Assembly: GCF_002150765.1 (NCBI RefSeq)
Contig: NZ_MUYM01000051.1
Location: 1 to 32,008, forward strand
Direction: 5' to 3'
DNA from: Lentzea kentuckyensis
Lineage (GTDB): Bacteria; Actinomycetota; Actinomycetes; Mycobacteriales; Pseudonocardiaceae
Length of the DNA stretch: 32,008 nt
This document shows positions 17,101 to 21,983 of the stretch, in pieces. Each line of letters starts with the position of its first letter. Positions within the stretch are counted from its first letter, which is position 1. The notes beneath the pieces were generated by a model that saw only the letters and a list, made by a program, of their open reading frames with translations, did no database searches and was not told the DNA's origin. Made by a program: the position numbers and the translations under genes.

Positions 17101-17280
17101 TACGGGAGGGCCCGCGCACTCGCCGGTCTCGGGCACGTGCGCGAGGCCACCGGTGACCTGGCCGCGGCTGCCGCGTTGTGGCGCGAGGCGGCGGATCTCT
17201 ACGAGGAGATCGGCATGCCGGAAGGCGACCAGCTCAGAACACTGCTGGTCGCCTCGGCCGGTCGTCCCGCCAGGATTTGA
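14194..17280 (+). CDS. SARP/AfsR-type regulator with NB-ARC and TPR domains
   Basis: A 1028-residue regulator. Domains: winged-helix DNA-binding domain (1-95), activation domain (about 98-245), NB-ARC (about 265-560; P-loop GTAAVGKT 294-301, kinase-2 RRMLIVLDNAR) and at least seven TPR units (about 640-1010). Expected to activate transcription from direct-repeat sites when the ATPase switch is set by an unknown signal or partner. The GTG start at 14194 has no ribosome site and probably heads a leaderless message. The final seven codons and stop lie inside the tRNA-Ile gene of the opposite strand (17262-17280), so the C-terminus SAGRPARI is partly antisense tRNA. This suggests the original end was replaced when the two became neighbours. 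The divergent partner at 12832-14082 is a shorter relative. Confidence 0.92.
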   Translation: MRLRVLGPVEIMSDDGSALPTRHMARMLLGVLALPANTFVPVGRLIDALWGGCPPPSAPVNLRSYVSELRRLLRSGHGVPRIDTVKGGYLLTAGPDDLDVLAFTALAQQGHDRLALGDHEQAAELLTRATGLWRGPVLDGTPVPEAVQPAVRMLEDRWIDAIEDCVQARLELGEHTGIAAELHRLVGQYELRERLWGQLMLALYRGGRPGEAMQAYEKLRQVLAAELGTDPSPEIKGLHQRILHDDPALAPPVRVSSPVPWQLPPGTDPFIGRDDQLRALDQVAGMAAVVAVVGTAAVGKTALAVRWAHSARAKFPDGCLYVDLGGYGPEPPVPPEQALAGFLRVLGEHAIGTGLDTAELSGRYRTAIAGRRMLIVLDNARAADQVRPLLPGMAGCLVVVTSRDDLAGLVARDGAHRVALNPMPPHEAQALLGRLVGDREGVAALAERCAGLPLALRIVAELAAQSGTTLAGLAVALADRQRGLDELDAGGDPRTAVTAVFDWSHQVLPPPVARAFELLTWHLGADFDVYAAAALLGTTPVEAGRLVGQLCRAHLVQRLGSGRFQIHDLLRAYGRRRAGAAETALAGLVDHYVHAAAIAEAALPLARGRAPRPPAVTTPPLHDEVQATRWLNTERANLVAVVAHCATHGLHAQAFELFEALRPYLDNGYHLAEALAIYQHALHAARSLGDPALIGAALNSLGNVCETLGRYTEAIEHLGAAQAIRRQIGDRTGEAKTTSCLAIAHGRLGRYREADEHCRRALLIARETGDPANELTVLANVALVHSNGGRYREAAGCHERALALAIALGNRMREATEQINLGLAYALLGRHRDAAVSLWRATGICRELGDHQSEGFVSGNLSILHIRLGNHWVAQRHVERALAVHRASGDLGSEAAVLCFQGELLLRTNQPAHAVGWFRKALALARRLGARFLETLALNGIAAAALAMRRFDQAEEHHEAALALSLGDAYGRARALAGLGHVREATGDLAAAAALWREAADLYEEIGMPEGDQLRTLLVASAGRPARI

Positions 17281-17336
17281 ACCTGGGACCTACCGCGTAT
17301 CAGACGGACGCTCTCACCGGGCTGAGCTACGGGACG
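17262..17336 (-). tRNA. tRNA-Ile(GAT)
   Basis: The 75-nt cloverleaf has a perfect 7-bp acceptor stem (CGTCCCG with CGGGACG), a GCTC/GAGC D-stem and a CCAGG/CCTGG T-stem with TTCAAAT loop. The anticodon loop CTGATAC puts GAT at 17299-17301. The anticodon stem has a T:T mismatch at the first pair. A73, C4-G69, U12-A23, C29-G41 and A37 agree with bacterial isoleucine identity. CCA is not encoded. The C1-G72 end is unlike the housekeeping tRNA-Ile. It is the last member of the array, 2 nt after tRNA-Ala, and overlaps the SARP gene end by 19 nt. Confidence 0.85.
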
Positions 17337-17338
17337 GG

Positions 17339-17407
17339 TGGAAGACGAGGGTGTCGAACCCTCCAGGGCGATCTTGCAAGGATCACCTGCGCGCCGGCGC
17401 GTCCCCC
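17339..17407 (-). tRNA. tRNA-Ala(TGC) with reduced D-arm
   Basis: Only 69 nt. The acceptor stem GGGGGAC/GTCTTCC forms seven pairs, two of them G:U, and the third is G3:U70, the classic alanine identity pair; A73 also fits. The anticodon stem TGATC/GATCG holds the loop CTTGCAA with TGC at 17376-17378, and can be extended by two G-C pairs. The T-arm GAGGG/CCCTC with TTCGACA is normal. Between acceptor and anticodon stem there are 15 nt (GCGCCGGCGCGCAGG) instead of about 19, able to form only a 4-bp hairpin with a CGGC loop. It could be a degenerate gene, but the intact identity pair argues for function. Confidence 0.7.
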
Positions 17408-17427
17408 GATGTAGTTGTGTCCTGCCG

Positions 17428-17500
17428 TGCCCCAACCAGGATTCGAACCTGGACTGGACGCGTTCTGAGCGCGTTGCCTCTTCCGTTGGGCTACCGGGGC
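17428..17500 (-). tRNA. tRNA with Leu anticodon (CAG), short variable loop
   Basis: A 73-nt cloverleaf: acceptor GCCCCGG/TTGGGGC (two G:U), D-stem GCC/GGC with a 10-nt loop containing CGG, anticodon stem ACGCG/CGCGT with loop CTCAGAA (anticodon CAG at 17465-17467), 5-nt variable loop CCAGT, T-stem CCAGG/CCTGG, A73. The anticodon reads CUG leucine codons, but bacterial tRNA-Leu normally carries a long variable arm, absent here. Which synthetase charges it is uncertain. It starts 1 nt after the preceding Leu-anticodon tRNA ends. Confidence 0.8.
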
Positions 17501-17501
17501 G

Positions 17502-17575
17502 TGCGGATCCGGGGAGTCGAACCCCGACTGTCATGGCCCTCAACCACGTGCCTCTGCCAGTTGGGCTAGATCCAC
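17502..17575 (-). tRNA. tRNA with Leu anticodon (GAG), short variable loop
   Basis: A 74-nt cloverleaf: acceptor GTGGATC/GATCCGC, D-stem GCC/GGC with an 11-nt loop containing TGG, anticodon stem CGTGG/CCATG with loop TTGAGGG (anticodon GAG at 17539-17541, followed by G37 as usual for CUN readers), 5-nt variable loop, T-stem CGGGG/CCCCG with TTCGACT, A73. Like the next gene it is a short-variable-loop (class I) tRNA with a leucine anticodon. The two share an almost identical D-arm and are probably related by duplication. Confidence 0.83.
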
Positions 17576-17605
17576 GTTCTGTTCGTGCGATATTCGGTTT
17601 TGCCG

Positions 17606-17674
17606 CACCGACGGAAGGAGTCGAACCCTCGGGCAACTGTTTTGGAGGCAGTTCCGCTTCCGAAGCTCGTCGGC
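17606..17674 (-). tRNA. tRNA-Trp(CCA) with reduced D-arm
   Basis: 69 nt, first of the array. Acceptor GCCGACG pairs with CGTCGGT (first pair G:U); the discriminator is G73 as required for tryptophan. The anticodon loop CTCCAAA, identical to the usual tRNA-Trp loop, places CCA at 17643-17645; the stem ACTGC/ACAGT has a C:A mismatch next to the loop. T-arm GAGGG/CCTTC with TTCGACT. The D region is 15 nt (AGCTTCGGAAGCGGA), forming GCTT/AAGC with a 3-nt CGG loop, the same reduced design as the tRNA-Ala in this array. Confidence 0.7.
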
Positions 17675-17690
17675 ATTGTTTTCGGTGCGC

Positions 17691-17723
17691 AAAAAGAAAA
17701 CCGCCCAGGTTTCCCGTGGGCGG
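17691..17723 (-). terminator. Intrinsic terminator between the 29-codon ORF and the tRNA array
   Basis: On the minus strand a 7-bp stem (CCGCCCA at 17717-17723 in RNA sense, pairing with 17701-17707) with a 9-nt loop is followed at once by TTTTCTTTTT (17700-17691). T-runs of this kind are rare in such GC-rich DNA. It lies 16 nt before the first tRNA, so transcripts from the upstream promoter must pass it to reach the array. Confidence 0.75.
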
Positions 17724-17732
17724 CTCCGAGGT

Positions 17733-17755
17733 CATGACCTGGGGATCAGGTCATG
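17733..17755 (-). repeat. 9-bp inverted repeat overlapping the small ORF stop codon
   Basis: CATGACCTG (17733-17741) and CAGGTCATG (17747-17755) form a perfect stem with a 5-nt loop. The stop codon of the 29-codon ORF (17751-17753) is inside the arm, so a ribosome at the stop would melt the stem. It stands upstream of the intrinsic terminator, as in attenuation leaders. Confidence 0.7.
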
Positions 17756-17840
17756 GCGTGGAGCCCCACGCCACCGCCAGCAGCACGCCGGCGATGAGGG
17801 CGAGAATTCGCCATCCCGCGAGCTGAGCCTTGGCAAGCAT
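17751..17840 (-). CDS. 29-residue hydrophobic small protein or leader peptide
   Basis: Too short to be found by usual gene calling, but well supplied with signals: an ATG at 17840 preceded by GGAGGAAGAC, a strong ribosome site, and a good promoter upstream. The peptide begins MLAKAQLAGWRI and continues as one hydrophobic helix (LALIAGVLLAVAW) ending in GSTP, so it could be a single-pass membrane peptide. Seventeen of 29 residues are Leu, Ala, Ile or Trp, the four amino acids whose anticodons occur in the tRNA array downstream; the two Trp codons are at 10 and 25. It may be an attenuation leader, a small membrane protein, or a type I toxin-like peptide. The amino-acid match may simply reflect hydrophobicity. 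Confidence 0.6.
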   Translation of the reverse strand: MLAKAQLAGWRILALIAGVLLAVAWGSTP

Positions 17841-17879
17841 GTCTTCCTCCGGTTGATCTCTGGTGGTCGTGATGGGATC

Positions 17880-17909
17880 AAGTTAGGCGAGGGGCGCGCG
17901 GGGTCGCAA
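17880..17909 (-). promoter_or_regulatory. Promoter for small ORF and probably the tRNA array
   Basis: On the minus strand TTGCGA (17909-17904) and TAACTT (17885-17880) are separated by 18 bp, close to the housekeeping sigma consensus of actinomycetes. The predicted start of transcription near 17873 gives a leader of about 30 nt before the ribosome site of the 29-codon ORF. No separate promoter for the tRNAs was seen. Confidence 0.65.
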
Positions 17910-17970
17910 CGCATTTATTGGGAATCTCAGAAGATGGACAGCGGCCTGGTTGGGGGCAGCTGGTCACGAA

Positions 17971-18450
17971 TCAGAGCTCAACGCCGTGCTCCAAATAAAG
18001 GGTCGTCCCCGTCCTGCGAGCACGTACGGCTGACACCACTCGGCGCGTGAGTCTGGGGATCATGCGATCGGCCGCAGCGGAGAGATCGACGAACTCGAAC
18101 GAAGCGATCTCCGCCGCGGCCAGGCTGACCTCGGCCAGTTGATCCGCTCCGAGCACGCCACCGTCGAACACGAACAGGACCTTGGCCCCTTCTGCCTCAC
18201 TCGGCGCCCAGTCGACCACCAGCAACCGGCCGAGATCGACCTCCAGACCGAGCTCCTCTTCGATCTCACGTCTGCACGCCTCGCTGGGCGTCTCACCCGC
18301 TTCGACGTAACCACCGGGGATGTCCCAGTGGTTCTTGTAGGTCGGTTCGAGGAGCATCACTCGATCCGCGTCGTCGAAGAACAGCGCACCGGCCGCAGAC
18401 ACCGCCCGGCTGAAGCGAGTCGTTTGATCATCCGCCACACGGCAAGCCAA
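17971..18450 (-). CDS. NUDIX hydrolase
   Basis: A 159-residue NUDIX protein, which would cleave a nucleoside diphosphate linked to another group. The full NUDIX box is present: G47, E53, R61-E62, E64-E65-E66, G68 fit GX5EX7REUXEEXGU, preceded by HWDIPGG. The start is uncertain: TTG at 18450 gives the listed length; GTG at 18438 would remove four residues; an ATG at 18454 is out of frame. It follows the XRE-TPR gene by 6 nt on the same strand, so the two are probably co-transcribed. The substrate cannot be read from the sequence. Confidence 0.87.
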   Translation of the reverse strand: MACRVADDQTTRFSRAVSAAGALFFDDADRVMLLEPTYKNHWDIPGGYVEAGETPSEACRREIEEELGLEVDLGRLLVVDWAPSEAEGAKVLFVFDGGVLGADQLAEVSLAAAEIASFEFVDLSAAADRMIPRLTRRVVSAVRARRTGTTLYLEHGVEL

Positions 18451-18456
18451 CCATGC

Positions 18457-19653
18457 TCAGTTCAGCGCGCCCAGACGGGTGGCGAGGGCACTGAGTTCTC
18501 CACTCGGACGACCGCGATTCGCACGGACCAGGTCGCGGACGACCTGCTGTGCCAGGAAGTGGACGCGAACTTGCTCTGGCGCCAGCCGCTCGGCCATCAG
18601 GAGCGTGGTGAGCGCCTCGTCCTTCCGATTGCTGCGGCTGTACGCTCGCGCGATCTCCAAAGAGTGCCGAACACGACGTTCTGTGGGCAGGACTGACGTG
18701 TCCAGCGCAGAACCCACGTCCAGCGCCGTGTGGGTGTCGCCGAACTCCATCGAAGTCGCCACTCGGTGGATCGCGACGTTGGTCGGCCCGAAAGACGTCC
18801 ATAGCTCGTTGCCGTCGCCTGCCATTCTGTCGGCCGCGGCACCGGCCTGTGCGAGATGGGCACGCGTCGCCGTTCGGTCACCCAGCCGGGCAGCGGCGAT
18901 CGAACCGGCGAGAAACAACGAACCGTAGACCGAAACGGACGTCTCGTTCCCGCTCCGAAGCTTTGGGCCGAAGGACGAGGACGTGTCGTCGACGAGTGCG
19001 ACGGCTTCCTGATACCGGCCGGTGGCCTGAAGGGCATGGACGACTGATCGGCTCAACGAGCAGATGACCAACGGATTCTCGGTCGCCTGTGCGGTGTTGA
19101 GACCTCTGTCGGCCGCGACCCAGGCGAGGTCGACCTCCCCGAGCTTGGTGAGGATCGCCGTTGCTGCCTGGTAACTCAGCGCCAAGATCGACTGCGCCTG
19201 CCGCCGATCACTCTGACACGTCGCCGACGCGGCCGCTCGCGCCTCGATCAACAGCGAGGGCAGCCGATTCACCACAGATCCGTACCGAGATTCCTGGTAC
19301 GCGGCCCACACCGCGCCGAGTTCCCTTTCCAACTGTTCGCAAGGCAAGGAGCCATTGCTCTCAGCGCCCCGGCCGTAGCCGGTCAGCGCCGCCCGCATGG
19401 CGGAGATGTTCAACTCCGGCGAACGCCGTGGAGCGGCCGGTCCGTCCTCGCCGAGCAGGTCGGCCACCGACACTCCGAGCACGTCCGCCAGATCGCGAAG
19501 CACTGACACCCGGTCCAGACCGATCCGATTGCGTTCCGCCTTCTGCAGCCAGTCCGCTGTCCTTCCGACCAGGCCGGCGAGGATCTCTTGGGACATGCCG
19601 CGCCGACGGCGGAACCACGCCACTCGTTCGCCGACGGTCAACCGAGTCTGCAT
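18457..19653 (-). CDS. XRE-family regulator with TPR-like C-terminal region
   Basis: A 398-residue protein with an N-terminal Cro/CI-type helix-turn-helix (about 6-65: TVGERVAWFRRRRGMSQEILAGLVGRTADWLQKAE) and a long alpha-helical TPR-like region (about 110-390). This plan is frequent in actinomycetes, where the repeats are thought to sense a ligand or partner. ATG at 19653 is the start. It faces a divergent operon for a glycine-rich-domain-like protein and a phosphotransferase, and the 113-bp spacer contains two strong palindromes, so local autoregulation and control of the divergent pair is likely. It shares its message with the NUDIX gene. Confidence 0.87.
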   Translation of the reverse strand: MQTRLTVGERVAWFRRRRGMSQEILAGLVGRTADWLQKAERNRIGLDRVSVLRDLADVLGVSVADLLGEDGPAAPRRSPELNISAMRAALTGYGRGAESNGSLPCEQLERELGAVWAAYQESRYGSVVNRLPSLLIEARAAASATCQSDRRQAQSILALSYQAATAILTKLGEVDLAWVAADRGLNTAQATENPLVICSLSRSVVHALQATGRYQEAVALVDDTSSSFGPKLRSGNETSVSVYGSLFLAGSIAAARLGDRTATRAHLAQAGAAADRMAGDGNELWTSFGPTNVAIHRVATSMEFGDTHTALDVGSALDTSVLPTERRVRHSLEIARAYSRSNRKDEALTTLLMAERLAPEQVRVHFLAQQVVRDLVRANRGRPSGELSALATRLGALN

Positions 19654-19676
19654 CTGTCAATCCATGACGTTGGATG

Positions 19677-19722
19677 CCCGGAAGACTTTTCCGGGTTGGT
19701 CGCAGGGAACGACCGTACGGTC
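19677..19722. promoter_or_regulatory. Candidate operators of the XRE regulator
   Basis: Two symmetric sites lie between the divergent genes: CCCGGAA-GACTT-TTCCGGG at 19677-19695, a 7-bp-arm inverted repeat 24 bp from the XRE start codon, and GACCGTACGGTC at 19711-19722, a perfect 12-bp palindrome. They are the natural candidates for binding by the adjacent helix-turn-helix protein. Confidence 0.5.
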
Positions 19723-19766
19723 ACCACCAGTGAACACCGTCGGTCAAGACGACATCAGGAGCAACA

Positions 19767-20249
19767 GTGCAACACGCCGCCAGCGACCTCACGAACCGCA
19801 CTCCTGTCGCCCAACGACTGTCTGGGCGGTCACTGGTGCCGGACGGCCTCTTCAACCGTCTGGTCGCGCGTGTCGTCAACGACGAGGGACACGACCGCGA
19901 GCTTGCCGAACGGATCGTCGACCAGGCATTGGTGTTCCTGAAGGCGTGCGCGGTCAACGATGGTTTACCTCTGGCACCGAGCAGGTTGGTCGACCTCGGC
20001 TGGCACACGTTCATCCTGCACACCAGGGACTACGCGGACTTCTGCGAGCGGATCGCGGGACGGTTCATCCATCATGTACCAACGGACGACATCCCTGAAG
20101 AACGTGCGGACCACATGATCGTGGCACTGGCTCGGACAGGGCTCGCCATAGACGACGACCTGTGGTCTGGAGCCCAGGCTGGTTCATGCACGGGATGCGC
20201 CAACGGATGCCATGACGACCCACCACCGAATCCGCCCGGAAAGAGGTAG
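19767..20249 (+). CDS. Glycine-rich-domain-like protein
   Basis: A 160-residue protein that resembles the conserved helical unit of glycine-rich domain-containing (DUF1399-like) proteins: LVDLGWHTFILHTRDYADFC (75-93) is the recognisable core. The C-terminus carries a Cys cluster, SCTGCANGC (C-x2-C-x3-C), that could bind a metal. Biochemical role is unknown. GTG at 19767 follows AGGAG by 6 nt. The stop lies 2 nt before the phosphotransferase start, so they form an operon divergent from the XRE-NUDIX pair. Confidence 0.75.
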   Translation: MQHAASDLTNRTPVAQRLSGRSLVPDGLFNRLVARVVNDEGHDRELAERIVDQALVFLKACAVNDGLPLAPSRLVDLGWHTFILHTRDYADFCERIAGRFIHHVPTDDIPEERADHMIVALARTGLAIDDDLWSGAQAGSCTGCANGCHDDPPPNPPGKR

Positions 20250-20251
20250 CT

Positions 20252-21103
20252 GTGCGCCGCACGTGGACGGAGTTGCCCGCATCCGTTCGTACCGAGATTC
20301 AGAACAGGTGCAGTGCCGTTGTCACAACCGAGACACCGGCTGCCGGCACCAGCTCCGACTTCTCCGCGACCTTGCACCTCCTCGACGGCAAGGTCTTCTG
20401 CAAAGGTGTCGAGCTGGACAACCCGAAGTCGCGCATGCACCGTCACGAGGCACGAGTGAATGCCTGGCTGCCATCGACCGCACCGCGTCTGCTGTGGACG
20501 ATCGAGACTGGTGGTTGGCTGCTGCTGGGCTTCGAGCACGTGGACGGACGCCATGCGGATCTGTCACCAGGCTCTCCGGATCTACCGCTGATCGCGAACA
20601 CCGTGGCGACGCTGGATCTCACTCCGTGTCCTGTCGACGTGCCGAGTTTCGCGGAGCAGTGGACCTGGTTGTCGGCGTGGCGGCGGCTCGTACACGCAGG
20701 CGAGTTCCAGGACGAACACAACTTCGTCGAGTGGGAGCTCTCGGCCCAGCAGTTCGTCGATGGCGACACGTTGCTGCACACCGATCTGCACACCTGGAAC
20801 ATCATGGTTGGGGATCGAGTGCGGGTCCTCGACTGGGCGTGGTCACGACGAGGTGCGGCCTGGGTCGACGCGGGGTTCCTGGTGCTGCGCCTGATCCAGG
20901 CCGGGCACGACCCGCACGCCGCGGAGACGTGGGCGGAGAGCATTCCCGCTTGGCGGGAAGCCAACGACGAAGCACGGACCGCGTTCGCGATCGCCGTGCT
21001 CGGAGTCTGGGAGTTCAAACAGCGGGACGACCCGCTGCCGCACCGCGAGAAGCTCACCGCTGCAGCACGAATCTGGGTCAAGCATCGACTCGGCCTGACC
21101 TGA
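20252..21103 (+). CDS. Phosphotransferase of the aminoglycoside phosphotransferase-like fold
   Basis: A 283-residue protein-kinase-like enzyme. The catalytic loop is H176-T-D178-L-H-T-W-N183 and the metal-binding Asp is in VLDWAW (D194). A candidate ATP-binding Lys is K51 (VFCKGVE) and its partner Glu E66 in RHEARVN. The fold is that of the APH/choline kinase superfamily. The substrate is not predictable; resistance need not be involved. GTG at 20252 starts 2 nt after the preceding stop, with GAGGT in the end of that gene as ribosome site. A strong terminator follows at 21110. Confidence 0.8.
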   Translation: MRRTWTELPASVRTEIQNRCSAVVTTETPAAGTSSDFSATLHLLDGKVFCKGVELDNPKSRMHRHEARVNAWLPSTAPRLLWTIETGGWLLLGFEHVDGRHADLSPGSPDLPLIANTVATLDLTPCPVDVPSFAEQWTWLSAWRRLVHAGEFQDEHNFVEWELSAQQFVDGDTLLHTDLHTWNIMVGDRVRVLDWAWSRRGAAWVDAGFLVLRLIQAGHDPHAAETWAESIPAWREANDEARTAFAIAVLGVWEFKQRDDPLPHREKLTAAARIWVKHRLGLT

Positions 21104-21109
21104 AAACGC

Positions 21110-21143
21110 AACGGCGCGCACCCCGTGCGAGGTGCGCGCCGTT
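21110..21143. terminator. Bidirectional terminator, 13-bp stem
   Basis: AACGGCGCGCACC (21110-21122) and its exact complement at 21131-21143 enclose an 8-nt loop. It separates the phosphotransferase stop (21103) from the end of the SUF operon (21159) and, reading from the minus strand, ends that operon. Confidence 0.85.
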
Positions 21144-21158
21144 CGGTCGTGCGGGAAC

Positions 21159-21545
21159 TCAGACGGTGAAACCGAGCGCCCGCAGCTGCTCGCGGCCGTC
21201 GTCGGTGATCTTCTCCGGGCCCCACGGCGGCATCCACACCCAGTTGATGCGGAAGTCCGACACGAGACCGCCGCCCGCGCCGCCGGTCAGGGCCGCGCGG
21301 GTCTGGTCCTCGATGACGTCGGTCAGCGGGCAGGCCGCCGAGGTGAGCGTCATGTCGATGGTGGCGACGTTCTTGTCGTCGATGTGGATGTCGTAGACGA
21401 GACCCAGGTCGACGACGTTGATGCCGAGCTCCGGGTCGACGACGTCGCGCATCGCCTCTTCCACGTCGTCCAGCGCGGCGACGTCAGCCTTGGGCTCGAA
21501 GACCGGCATGCCTTCGGCTCCCCGGACCACTTCTTCGGTGCTCAT
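21159..21545 (-). CDS. sufT: Metal-sulfur cluster assembly factor (SufT/DUF59 type)
   Basis: A 128-residue MIP18-family (DUF59) protein. Diagnostic parts are VVDPELGINVVDLGLVYDI (35-53) and MTLTSAACPLTD with the conserved Cys at 72. Such proteins help load or transfer Fe-S clusters to target enzymes. It is the last gene of the SUF operon; its ATG at 21545 overlaps the sufU stop by 4 bp (ATGA), so translation is probably coupled. A longer start at 21605 inside sufU is not supported. Confidence 0.92.
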   Translation of the reverse strand: MSTEEVVRGAEGMPVFEPKADVAALDDVEEAMRDVVDPELGINVVDLGLVYDIHIDDKNVATIDMTLTSAACPLTDVIEDQTRAALTGGAGGGLVSDFRINWVWMPPWGPEKITDDGREQLRALGFTV

Positions 21546-21982
21546 GCTGCTCCCTGGCTCCGTGCTACTGCGTCTTTGAAGGCCATCCAGCCCAGCAGCG
21601 CGCACTTCACGCGTGCCGGGTACTTCGCTACGCCGGCGAAGGCGATGCCGTCTTCCAGGACGTCCTCGTCGGGCTCGACCTTGCCGCGGCCCTGCATCAG
21701 CTCGACGAACGCGTCCATCTTCTTGAAGGCCTCGCCAACCGGCTTACCCACGACGAGGTCGGTCAACACCGACGTGGACGCCTGGCTGATCGAGCAGCCC
21801 TGGCCGTCGTAGGAGACGTCCCGCACGACGTCGTCGACCACGTGCACGCGCAGCGTGACCTCGTCGCCGCAGGTCGGGTTGACCTGGAACGACTCCGCGT
21901 CGTACGGGTCGCGCAGGCCACGGCCGTGCGGGTTCTTGTAGTGGTCCAGGATGATCTCCTGGTACATCTGCTGGAGCTGCAT
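21542..21982 (-). CDS. sufU: Sulfur-transfer/scaffold protein SufU
   Basis: A 146-residue SufU of the Gram-positive kind. The zinc-binding and sulfur-accepting residues are present: C38 in NPTCGDEV (with D40), C63 in GQGCSIS and C126 in RVKCALLGW. SufU takes persulfide sulfur from SufS and passes it to the SufBCD scaffold. It begins 1 nt after the sufS stop and ends in a 4-bp overlap with sufT, so it is translationally tied to both. Confidence 0.95.
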   Translation of the reverse strand: MQLQQMYQEIILDHYKNPHGRGLRDPYDAESFQVNPTCGDEVTLRVHVVDDVVRDVSYDGQGCSISQASTSVLTDLVVGKPVGEAFKKMDAFVELMQGRGKVEPDEDVLEDGIAFAGVAKYPARVKCALLGWMAFKDAVARSQGAA

Positions 21983-21983
21983 C

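Noticed and set aside
5026..17280. The NB-ARC proteins as an antiphage (NLR/Avs-like) defence island
   Set aside because: Two carry SARP DNA-binding and activation domains and the third a DNA-binding HTH; no nuclease, TIR or other effector domain is fused or adjacent, so regulation is the simpler reading.
17339..17407. The Ala and Trp tRNA-like genes as plain pseudogenes
   Set aside because: Not excluded, but perfect acceptor and T-arms, correct discriminator bases, G3:U70 in the Ala gene and the same 15-nt D region in both make simple decay less likely.
16859..17826. Plus-strand frames across 17280-17830 giving protein-like ends such as PPGFEPGTYRV
   Set aside because: These are translations of the antisense of the tRNA genes, a common source of false proteins.
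17732..17914. A 60-codon minus-strand frame over the small ORF region
   Set aside because: Its start lies in the promoter region and it lacks a ribosome site; the 29-codon frame has a strong one and a hydrophobic helix.
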